From: Chryseolinea serpens
GTDB lineage: Bacteria; Bacteroidota; Bacteroidia; Cytophagales; Cyclobacteriaceae
Direction: 5' to 3'
Length of the DNA: 64,000 nt
Assembly: GCF_900129725.1 (NCBI RefSeq)
Contig: NZ_FQWQ01000001.1
Coordinates: 2,046,001-2,110,000 of the forward strand
Positions 36,052 through 43,401 of this stretch are shown here, piece by piece (the first letter of the stretch is position 1; every line of letters starts with the position of its first letter). The position numbers and the translations under genes are program-made. The notes under the pieces were generated by a model, which worked only from the letters and a program-made list of their open reading frames with translations, was not told where the DNA came from and did not search any database.

Positions 36052-39000
36052 ATGCCGCGCGTGTATTGCCATACATTGATCGTTGTTGCAATCATGCTCG
36101 GCATAATGCCCTCACCGGCGGTGCGGGCACAACAGCCGTTCGTTCCCTTTCGCCATTATTCCAGTTTCCAGGGCCTGTCGCACGACAAAGTGCTCTCCAT
36201 CATCGAGGACCGCCAGGGCTTCTTGTGGTTTGGCACCGTCGAAGGGCTCAACCGTTTCGACGGCTACACCTTCACCTCGTTTTACCACAAGAACGGCGAC
36301 ACCACCACCTTGTGCGACAACGCGGCCATCGCCATGCTCGAAGACCGCCAAGGCGACCTGTGGATCGGTACAACCGGCGGTCTTAGCCGATACCACCGCG
36401 CCTCCAACAACTTCACCTCCTACCTTCCCGATCCGTCGCGAGAGGGCAGCATTTCCGATGGACGCATCAACCAAATCCTGGAAGACGCAGACGGAAATTT
36501 CTGGCTTGCCTTCTCCAACGGCTACGTCGACTACTTCAACCGCAGCTCGGGCCGTTTTCAACATTTTCTGATCGACGAAAACGCACTCGACATCACGTCG
36601 CTGGAGTTCGACCGCACGGGTAACCTCTGGATCGGCACGCGCATCGGCGTGGTGGTGATGAACAAGGCGCGGCAAATCACCCGGCACTTCACGCACGATC
36701 CCGCCGATGCCGGCAGCCTCAGCCACAACAACGTGAACGATCTCCTTCTGGATCGCAACGGCGTGATGTGGGTGGGATCCGACGGCGGCCTGAACCGCTA
36801 TGACCACGATCGAAAAACATTCACACACCATCGCCACCGCGCCGACGATGCCAACAGCCTCGCGCTGGACGTGATCCGTTGCCTGGGAGAAGACAACACC
36901 GGCAGAATTTGGGTGGGCACTGAGAACGGAGGCCTGGATATTTTCGACCCCGTGGCCGGCCGCTTCTATCATTATGTGAACGACGAGCTCGACCCGCGCA
37001 GCATCAGCGACAACTCCATCTATGCGATCTATCGCGACCGGCAGAACAATGTCTGGGTGGGCACCAACAGCCGGGGCATCTGTCTTTACGATGCCAACCG
37101 GAAGCCCTTTGTGATCTATCAGAAAAACCTGAGCCATCAACCCAATCTGACCAACAATAAGATCTCGGCTATCGTAGAACAGCCAGGCGCCGGGTTGTGG
37201 GTTGGCTCCGACGGCGGTGGCGTCGGCTTTTTTGACGAAGCGCACGAAACGTTCACCGCCTACCGGCACGATCCGAAAGATCCCAACAGCATCCCCGGTG
37301 ACTTCGTGGTCGATCTGGAGTGGGACGAAAAAGCCCAATGCCTGTGGATCGCCACGTGGGGCGCCGGCCTTAGCCGGTTTGACCCGGTCACAAAAAAATG
37401 CCATCATTTCATGCCCCGTGAAGGCGACCCGACCTCGCTGGGATCCGACAAGCTTTGGTGTCTTTACCAGGACAACGAAGGGACACTTTACATCGGCACC
37501 CTCGGCAGCGGCTTCAGCATCTACGATCGAAGCACCAACACCTTCAGCACCTACAGCACCGGCGACGGCCTGCGCGAAGAAAACGCGGTAGCCTTTTGTC
37601 GCGATGGAAACGGTTTACTCTGGCTGGGTAGCTGGGGCAATGGTGTTAGCTGCTTCAACCCGGTGACCCGAAAGTTTGTAGCCCGACCCGACGCCCTCCG
37701 TCTCAAAAATGTCGAGGCGATTTCGACCGATTCCACGGGCAGGCTTTGGATGATGGGAGCCCCGGGTTTCGAAATCTATGACCCCGCCAGCGGAGTGGTG
37801 CAGCACTATGGCGACAAGGAGCACGTACCCGAAACCACCATCAACAATTTTTTGCGCGACCGGCACGGCAACCTTTGGCTCGCCACCAACAAGGGCATGG
37901 TACGCTACCATCCCGCCACGCAAAAGGCAACCGTCTACACTGAAAACGACGGCTTACCCACAAGCCAGTTCTACGGCAGACCCCTTTACGCCTCCGGCGG
38001 GAGAATGTACTTTGCCAGTGTTCAGGGCCTTGTCGCCTTCGATCCCGACAGCATTAAAGAAAACCCGATCGTTCCACCCGTGCTGATCACCGACTTAAAG
38101 ATCTTCAACAAGTCGGTGTTTGCCGACAGCAGTGAGAGCCCCTTGCAAGATGTGATCAGCGAAACAAAAGAGATCGCGCTATCGTCACGCTACGATTTTA
38201 TATCGCTCAACTTTGTCGCCTTCAACTATTCGTGGCCGGAAGGCAATCGTTATGCCTACAAGCTGCAGGGATTCGACGACGACTGGATCGCCGCTGCCGA
38301 CGGACAACTGTCGGCCACCTACACCAGCCTCGAACCGGGCGACTATGTCTTCAAGGTAAAGGCCAGCAACAACGACGGGATCTGGAACGAAACCGGCACA
38401 TCGCTTGTCATCCACATTCTCCCGCAATGGTACGAGACGTTAACCTTCAAGGTCGCCGTTGCACTGGCGATCGCGGCTGCGGCATACGGCTTTTATCGTT
38501 ATCGCGTACGTGCGATCGCCAACCAGGCACGGAAGCTCAGCGCGATCGTGAAGGAGCGCACGCATGAGCTGCAGGAAATGAACAAGGACATCACCGAAAA
38601 GAACTTGCTCCTGCAAGACCGGCAACAGGAAATCGAAGCGCAAAACGAGGAACTGAAGCAAAGCGGCGACGAGATCCTGGCCCAGCGCGATATCGTATTT
38701 GCACAAAAGGAAAAGCTGGAAGAAGCCTACGCCACCATCGCCCATCAAAACGACGACATCCGCGCACGCAACGAAAACCTCGAACTGGAAGTGCAGTCGC
38801 GCACCAAAGAGCTGCTGGACTATAATCAGCAACTGGAACAGTTTGCCTTCATCTCGGCACACAACCTGCGCGCGCCGGTGGCACGGATCCTGGGGCTGGG
38901 CAACATCCTCAACCTCGGCGCCATAAGCCCGGAGGAACAGAGTATGATCTACGAAAAAATGGTCGCCACCGCGCGCGAACTCGACCGCGTCGTGCGCGAC

Positions 39001-39510
39001 CTGAACACGATCCTCGAGATCAGGAAGAACAACGATAGCCACGTCACCGAAGTGCTGTTCGACGAGGAGCTCGTGCTCGTGAAGCGCTATATCGAAAAAG
39101 AAATTGAAGACACCCGCAGTGTGATCTGGGCCGATTTTTCGGATGCGCCGCGCATTTACAGTGTAAAGCCCTACGTAGAAAGCGTGTTGCAAAACCTGTT
39201 GAGCAACGCCATCAAATACCGCCACCCGGCACGCACACCGGTGATCCGCCTGAAAACAGAAACCGTAAACGGCTACATACGCCTCACTGTAACCGACAAC
39301 GGTCTGGGTATGAACCTGGACATATTCCGGAATAAGATCTTCAGCCTATACCAGCGTTTTCACAGCCACGTCGAGGGCAAAGGTCTGGGGCTTTACCTGG
39401 TGAAGAGCCAGATCCTCGCCCTGGGCGGCAAGATCGAGGTGGACAGCACGGTGGACGAAGGCACAACGTTCAAAGTATATTTCAAGAACCGCTGGACCAC
39501 ACCTAATTAA
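36052..39510 (+). CDS. Reg_prop/Y_Y_Y sensor histidine kinase (orphan)
   Basis: 1152 residues with an N-terminal signal peptide. Two seven-bladed Reg_prop propellers occupy about residues 30-750 (repeated GxLWIGTxxGLxxYD motifs such as GFLWFGTVEGLNRFD and GLWVGSDGGGVGFFD). A Y_Y_Y domain is at about 755-815, a single membrane helix at about 800-820, then a coiled coil rich in Glu/Lys/Gln. The kinase core follows, with His937 in FISAHNLRAPVARI and HATPase motifs LLSNAIKYRH, DNGLGM and GKGLGLYL. Unlike classical Bacteroides hybrid sensors it lacks a receiver and an AraC output, and no regulator gene is adjacent. It probably senses an extracellular polysaccharide or sugar. Confidence 0.88.
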   Translation: MPRVYCHTLIVVAIMLGIMPSPAVRAQQPFVPFRHYSSFQGLSHDKVLSIIEDRQGFLWFGTVEGLNRFDGYTFTSFYHKNGDTTTLCDNAAIAMLEDRQGDLWIGTTGGLSRYHRASNNFTSYLPDPSREGSISDGRINQILEDADGNFWLAFSNGYVDYFNRSSGRFQHFLIDENALDITSLEFDRTGNLWIGTRIGVVVMNKARQITRHFTHDPADAGSLSHNNVNDLLLDRNGVMWVGSDGGLNRYDHDRKTFTHHRHRADDANSLALDVIRCLGEDNTGRIWVGTENGGLDIFDPVAGRFYHYVNDELDPRSISDNSIYAIYRDRQNNVWVGTNSRGICLYDANRKPFVIYQKNLSHQPNLTNNKISAIVEQPGAGLWVGSDGGGVGFFDEAHETFTAYRHDPKDPNSIPGDFVVDLEWDEKAQCLWIATWGAGLSRFDPVTKKCHHFMPREGDPTSLGSDKLWCLYQDNEGTLYIGTLGSGFSIYDRSTNTFSTYSTGDGLREENAVAFCRDGNGLLWLGSWGNGVSCFNPVTRKFVARPDALRLKNVEAISTDSTGRLWMMGAPGFEIYDPASGVVQHYGDKEHVPETTINNFLRDRHGNLWLATNKGMVRYHPATQKATVYTENDGLPTSQFYGRPLYASGGRMYFASVQGLVAFDPDSIKENPIVPPVLITDLKIFNKSVFADSSESPLQDVISETKEIALSSRYDFISLNFVAFNYSWPEGNRYAYKLQGFDDDWIAAADGQLSATYTSLEPGDYVFKVKASNNDGIWNETGTSLVIHILPQWYETLTFKVAVALAIAAAAYGFYRYRVRAIANQARKLSAIVKERTHELQEMNKDITEKNLLLQDRQQEIEAQNEELKQSGDEILAQRDIVFAQKEKLEEAYATIAHQNDDIRARNENLELEVQSRTKELLDYNQQLEQFAFISAHNLRAPVARILGLGNILNLGAISPEEQSMIYEKMVATARELDRVVRDLNTILEIRKNNDSHVTEVLFDEELVLVKRYIEKEIEDTRSVIWADFSDAPRIYSVKPYVESVLQNLLSNAIKYRHPARTPVIRLKTETVNGYIRLTVTDNGLGMNLDIFRNKIFSLYQRFHSHVEGKGLGLYLVKSQILALGGKIEVDSTVDEGTTFKVYFKNRWTTPN

Positions 39511-39680
39511 TACGTTTCATCCCCGTGTCGAATCGATCACCTATTTCGTGTGATTCTCACAGGCTTCAACCAAATACCGATGGTATGACGAGGGATATTT
39601 ACGCGCAAATTTTATCTTCGTCCTGTCTCAAACCCGACGTTGACTCACTTTGACGATTGCAGAATTAAATAACAGAATCT

Positions 39681-40301
39681 ATGAAAAAATTGAAATGGAT
39701 ACGATCGCTGATGATGTGCGTGACAAGCTTGTTCATTGCCAACTCGATTTACGGGCAAACCAACAACACGAATCTATCCATTGGAGAATTGAAGTTCACC
39801 GCTGCGGGCGAACTTGACATTCAACCATCAGCCACCTCCTCTCAAAATGATTTTGATTTTTTAGTGGGGAAATGGGTATTGAAAGACAAAAAACTTAAAT
39901 CTCGATTAACGAACAACAACGAATGGATCGAATTTGAATCAACCGTCGAAATGCACAAACTGCTCAATGGCATTGGCAATATGGATGTTTACAGAACCGC
40001 AGTCGACGGTAAGCCCTTTGAAGGAATTGCCCTCCGGTTGTTCAATCCCAAGACAAAACTCTGGAGCATTTATTGGGCCGATAGCAATGTCGGGGTAATG
40101 GATGTCCCCGTTGTAGGATCGTTTGAAGGCAACCTGGGTAAGTTCTTTTGTAAAGACAAGTTTAAAGGCAAGGATATTATCGTCGTGTTTCTTTGGGACA
40201 AAACCGACCCAAACCATCCCGTCTGGAGTCAGGCATTTTCACCGGACAATGGCAAGACATGGGAGGTAAATGCCACCAACACATCGCATAGAGCCAAATG
40301 A
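39681..40301 (+). CDS. Secreted DUF1579-like protein, paralog of the gene at 54062
   Basis: A 206-residue secreted protein (signal SLMMCVTSLFIANSIYG). Its core FDFLVGKWVLKDKKLKSRL, then GIALRLFNPKTKLWSIYWAD, VPVVGSFEGNLGKFF and WSQAFSPDNGKTWEVN, matches the protein at 54062-54643 position for position. Both resemble the DUF1579 family of about 150-residue lipocalin-like secreted proteins. The function is not known. It is monocistronic, and AT-richer than the kinase gene upstream. Confidence 0.7.
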   Translation: MKKLKWIRSLMMCVTSLFIANSIYGQTNNTNLSIGELKFTAAGELDIQPSATSSQNDFDFLVGKWVLKDKKLKSRLTNNNEWIEFESTVEMHKLLNGIGNMDVYRTAVDGKPFEGIALRLFNPKTKLWSIYWADSNVGVMDVPVVGSFEGNLGKFFCKDKFKGKDIIVVFLWDKTDPNHPVWSQAFSPDNGKTWEVNATNTSHRAK

Positions 40302-40370
40302 CTCGACGTCTCGATTTTTCGCTTAACTATTCTAGAAGAAAAACTACGGCGAATTCTTAGCGATCGGCTA

Positions 40371-40652
40371 TCATCGCCCCTCTTTAAAGTATCGGTTAAA
40401 ATACATCAATATCAACGTCACCGCGATGAAGCTCACCGCAAAGCGTAACCTGTGCGGCTCGGGCGCTTCGCTGTTCACTGCATACTGAAAGCCCACCACC
40501 ACCATATACCCCACAATCAACACCGACAATATCATCATCATCACCGTAACGGCTGCATACACTTTCCGGATCACACTTCCCTTCTCGGAAAGTAAGGTCA
40601 CGGTAAACACCAATCCCAAAAGAACGATAGGCCAATATTCAAGAGGTTCCAC
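40371..40652 (-). CDS. Small inner-membrane protein
   Basis: 93 residues with three hydrophobic helices (EYWPIVLLGLVFTVTLL; AAVTVMMMILSVLIVGYMVV; FAVSFIAVTLILMYFNRYF). The start at 40652 is GTG (GTG GAA CCT), with no nearby ATG. I do not recognise a family. It may be cotranscribed with a tiny upstream frame (40639-40770) that it overlaps by about 14 bp. Confidence 0.5.
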   Translation of the reverse strand: MEPLEYWPIVLLGLVFTVTLLSEKGSVIRKVYAAVTVMMMILSVLIVGYMVVVGFQYAVNSEAPEPHRLRFAVSFIAVTLILMYFNRYFKEGR

Positions 40653-40770
40653 TGCGATTGTCGATTAAGATATACCCACTCACAAACGGACGCCGACGCG
40701 GCGTCCCATAGATCGCCACGAAAATTGAAAGGAAAATAATTTTTCCAATACTGTAAACGCCTTTTTTCAT
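40639..40770 (-). CDS. Possible 43-residue membrane peptide
   Basis: Starts at MKKGVYSIGK, with one hydrophobic segment (IIFLSIFVAIYG) and a polar tail. It overlaps the start of the small membrane-protein gene by 14 bp in another frame. No family is recognised; it could be chance. Confidence 0.25.
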   Translation of the reverse strand: MKKGVYSIGKIIFLSIFVAIYGTPRRRPFVSGYILIDNRSGTS

Positions 40771-40877
40771 GTGAAGAGAATATTTAAGATTTAATGATTC
40801 GCTTCCAATCGCCATATGAATATCTCGGCAAACATAAGAGAGGTCTTTAGACACCCATCCCTATTGTGGAAAATTAA

Positions 40878-41000
40878 AAAAGATGTGATCCACCTGATCA
40901 CATCTTTTCCGATAAGAACTGTTTAGTGATGTCTAGAACGGTATGAAAGTACAATAATCCCACTTTCAGAATACGTTAAATCATCCATTTAACGGTTAAA
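40878..41000. repeat. Duplicated structured intergenic module, copy 1
   Basis: It holds a 13-bp perfect stem AAAAGATGTGATC (40878-40890) / GATCACATCTTTT (40896-40908) with loop CACCT. A second hairpin, CGTTAAAT (40974-40981) / ATTTAACG (40987-40994), follows, then GTTAAA. The whole arrangement recurs 206 bp downstream. The first hairpin looks like a bidirectional terminator, but its duplication together with the second suggests a structured RNA or regulatory unit. Confidence 0.8.
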
Positions 41001-41083
41001 AGGAGGAAAATAAGAACGGCCTTTGCCGGGCATAGAAAAAGCGAGAGGGTCCTTTGTTGCTAATGCCCACAACCGGAGGATTA

Positions 41084-41206
41084 AAAAGATGTGATCCGCC
41101 TGATCACATCTTTTTGGTTGAACTGTCTTTAGTGAAGCAAAGACTTCACATGAATCTATAGAAATTCCCGGTCAGAATACGTTAAATCTTTCATTTAACG
41201 GTTAAA
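41084..41206. repeat. Duplicated structured intergenic module, copy 2
   Basis: A second copy of the module at 40878: stem AAAAGATGTGATC (41084-41096) / GATCACATCTTTT (41102-41114) with loop CGCCT, then CGTTAAAT (41180-41187) / ATTTAACG (41193-41200). The stems are identical to copy 1, while loops and the interstem sequence differ; this is the pattern expected if structure is conserved. Confidence 0.8.
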
Positions 41207-41388
41207 CACGTACGGAGAAACGTCGCGTACGTTCATCCCGGCCGTTGGGAAACCCGGAACATCACGATTGACTCCAGTCTGACAATTGTGCGATTGAAAT
41301 TTGAGTTGACCGGAAGCTGTCTGGATTGGAAAGGGCTGTCCTTAATAGCACCACGAGAAAATTCTTCTGGAATTCTCGCCAACGTTCC

Positions 41389-41667
41389 TTATGGCAACGG
41401 TTTGTCTACGACGTTCCATTGAATGAGAATATCGAAATTTGTGTGCGAGTAAATTTTAATAGAAGACGCAACACCTTTACTTTGCGCCAATTCCAATTGA
41501 AAAGTTTCCAGGGTAGAATAGTGAAACGTGCCTAAAGAATACGGCGCCCTACCCGTCCTGTTTTTGAACGCTTGCCACGCCATTTCCGGAGATGAAAATA
41601 CCCCCAATATCCTACCTTTGCGGACGTCAGAAATTTTGTCAACGTAAAGTATAACACTTACTGCCAT
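41389..41667 (-). CDS. Small protein of unknown function, cassette gene 3
   Basis: 92 residues, soluble, no signal peptide. A mixed alpha/beta pattern is seen (SVILYVDKISDVRKGRILGV, then SSPEMAWQAFKNRTGRAPYS). It is the third of three short minus-strand genes spaced 21-29 bp apart, a likely operon. No family is recognised. A plus-strand frame over the same bases is less protein-like. Confidence 0.45.
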   Translation of the reverse strand: MAVSVILYVDKISDVRKGRILGVFSSPEMAWQAFKNRTGRAPYSLGTFHYSTLETFQLELAQSKGVASSIKIYSHTNFDILIQWNVVDKPLP

Positions 41668-41688
41668 TCCTGAAAATAGGTTTGCTTG

Positions 41689-42015
41689 TCACCTTGTAAC
41701 GAATCCCTGAACCACTCGCTCATTCTCTTCAAACACCGTAACATCTGTCCAGAGATTCAGGGGTTCAAACCAATTGATATCGACGACAAATGAAACGGCG
41801 TTAAAACGCGGAGCAATGCTACTTACTGTGAAGTTCGCATCTCCGACCATGCGATCGTTTGGAGCAGTTGAATTCGTCTCTCGTATACCTTCACAAGCAG
41901 AAACTAAAACAACGGAGTCACCCGTCAGCCGGTCGCCACGAATACTGGACCAGTTAACCGTACAAACCAATCGTCCAACGTGGGGACCCCAGAAGATACG
42001 CATGTGTTTAGCCAT
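41689..42015 (-). CDS. Small protein of unknown function, cassette gene 2
   Basis: 108 residues, probably all beta: alternating strands such as RLVCTVNWSSI, SVVLVSACEGI, ANFTVSSIAPRF, SFVVDINWF and TDVTVFEENERVV. Starts at the ATG at 42015 (MAKHMRIFWG). It lies 21 bp upstream of cassette gene 3 and 29 bp downstream of cassette gene 1. It could be a small beta-sandwich binding or toxin/immunity protein, but no family is recognised. Confidence 0.45.
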   Translation of the reverse strand: MAKHMRIFWGPHVGRLVCTVNWSSIRGDRLTGDSVVLVSACEGIRETNSTAPNDRMVGDANFTVSSIAPRFNAVSFVVDINWFEPLNLWTDVTVFEENERVVQGFVTR

Positions 42016-42044
42016 AAATTATTATTTAGGTATTTACAAAAATG

Positions 42045-42302
42045 TTAATGAGCTAACTGCTTTGTTGCTTTGATAATGATCTTGCCATTGAGTGGTGTAG
42101 CATACAACTGCACATAGATGCTTCCATCGGCTTGCACATAGGCCGTTCCAACCCTGGTGAGACTCTCCTCGTGTCTCACCTTGCTTTCCTTGCTCACGTC
42201 AATATAGGATTCATCATGGGCTTTGTCTGAAATCGTTGCGCTAACGAATTTCTCTTCATGGGACACAGTGAAGACGGGGAGAGAATGATTTCTTTTTGAC
42301 AT
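42045..42302 (-). CDS. Small protein of unknown function, cassette gene 1
   Basis: 85 residues from the ATG at 42302 (MSKRNHSLPVFTV); the frame is open upstream to 42395. Charged and polar with a C-terminal beta segment (TAYVQADGSIYVQLYATPLN) ending GKIIIKATKQLAH. First gene of the three-gene minus-strand run. No family is recognised. It lies next to a truncated copy of an NTF2-like gene. Confidence 0.45.
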   Translation of the reverse strand: MSKRNHSLPVFTVSHEEKFVSATISDKAHDESYIDVSKESKVRHEESLTRVGTAYVQADGSIYVQLYATPLNGKIIIKATKQLAH

Positions 42303-42679
42303 AGCGGTAGGGGTTATCGATAAAATATTCAGTAGACCTATCCCTTCTTCGTATGCAGCAACGCCTCTGGGGCACATATCAACAACGGGTTGCATTTAAG
42401 TGTTACAACTCCCAATGGCAGATTAAACGGTGTACAGGTGAGTCAGGGAGTTCTTATGCACCGAATGTAAAAAATCATGGGATCATTGTCAACACAAGCC
42501 ATTCTCTATAACAGAGGTTTCTATGTCCGAAGATGTGCCGGGGAGGCAACAAAAGAAGTTCTTGTGACGGTTCGGGCGATCACTTTGTCGCCTACGTTAG
42601 GAGTCCTTCTTTGCTCTCTTTTTTAACCACAACCAGACTCCGTCGCTTGCCAGGGCACCATCCAAAACAACACACCCGG
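42303..42679. other. Gene-free stretch next to a gene remnant
   Basis: No protein-like frame beyond the upstream extension of cassette gene 1. Sequence near 42590-42680 resembles the flank of the intact NTF2-like gene at 53511 only in patches. Confidence 0.3.
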
Positions 42680-42828
42680 TCACTTCACATCAATACTTTC
42701 ATATTGTTTAGGAAGATCAGGTCGCTCGTTTGTGTACTGAAAGCTGATGCTCCACCAGCGCCCCGCATCATGAATGCGTTGAAAACTGCTTATCGCCCTT
42801 CCTTTGTTGCCAGCGACAGTCGATGAAG
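42680..42828 (-). pseudogene. Truncated copy of the NTF2-like gene at 53511
   Basis: In the minus frame ending at the stop 42680-42682 the sequence reads AISSFQRIHDAGRWWSIS, then FQYTNERPDLPKQYESIDVK. This aligns with the last 45 or so residues of the intact protein encoded at 53511-54056 (FQLIHDAGRWWIIS, LQYTNERPDLP, QYEGIDVK). The copy lacks the N-terminal two-thirds and a start codon, and has lost two codons (Pro-Met) near the end. It is a relic of duplication, not a gene. Confidence 0.8.
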
Positions 42829-43115
42829 CGCATGATGATGACGTGAGTTGACATGGGATGGAGTTTAAATGCTGTAGCTCGTCCCGGCAGGGGCGAATGA
42901 AAAAAACGTGTCAACATATTTGTTGCGTATCAAAAAAGTGTGAGCCTTTTGATCATGATGGCGTATACCCTTAAAAACTCCTTAAAAAAGTGTGGAATTT
43001 ATCCCCATAATAAAATATTAACACCAAAATTTTTCTCTACATCAGAAAATGGTACACGATTAGACGCCGAAATAATTCAATAAGCTCCAGAGGCTCTTCA
43101 GGTTACCACAACGCT

Positions 43116-43274
43116 TTACCATCTTATTTTCCGTGGAGCCTTAGCCGGACTGTGCAAAACGCATTCGATATGTCCTCCAATTTTTTCGCCCGAAGTGTCG
43201 ATTAAGACGTTGACGTTGTGACGGAATTTTTCAAAATCCTTAGCCCGACGGATGGGTTCCTTCCCTACTGCACT
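43116..43274 (-). pseudogene. Possible C-terminal gene remnant
   Basis: An open stretch of 52 codons with protein-like content (KEPIRRAKDFEKFRHNVNV, IDTSGEKIGGHIECVLHS, APRKIRW) that ends at the stop 43116-43118. No ATG, GTG or TTG start is placed sensibly, and a TAA lies directly upstream at 43275-43277. It looks like the tail of a lost gene. The parent family is not recognised. Confidence 0.35.
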
Positions 43275-43401
43275 TTAGTATACTTGAGTAAAGTTTAAGG
43301 CTGCCCCATTTTTTACACAAAAGTGTGGAGAAAGTTACAAGTGTGCCATTTAACCATTGTCTTTATATCTGGTTTATTTGCCAATAAATATAAAAAGTAC
43401 G

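Noticed and set aside
36112-37407. A 431-codon minus-strand frame inside the Reg_prop kinase gene
   Set aside because: It is a shadow of the plus-strand coding sequence created by its high GC and repeated propeller codons; the plus-strand protein has clear domains and the minus frame has none.
40878-41206. A possible CRISPR-like pair of repeats
   Set aside because: Only two copies, with the similarity extending over about 120 bp rather than a short repeat plus spacer.
42533-42826. A 97-codon plus-strand frame
   Set aside because: It is the antisense of the truncated NTF2-like copy; a matching antisense frame exists at the intact gene at 53511.
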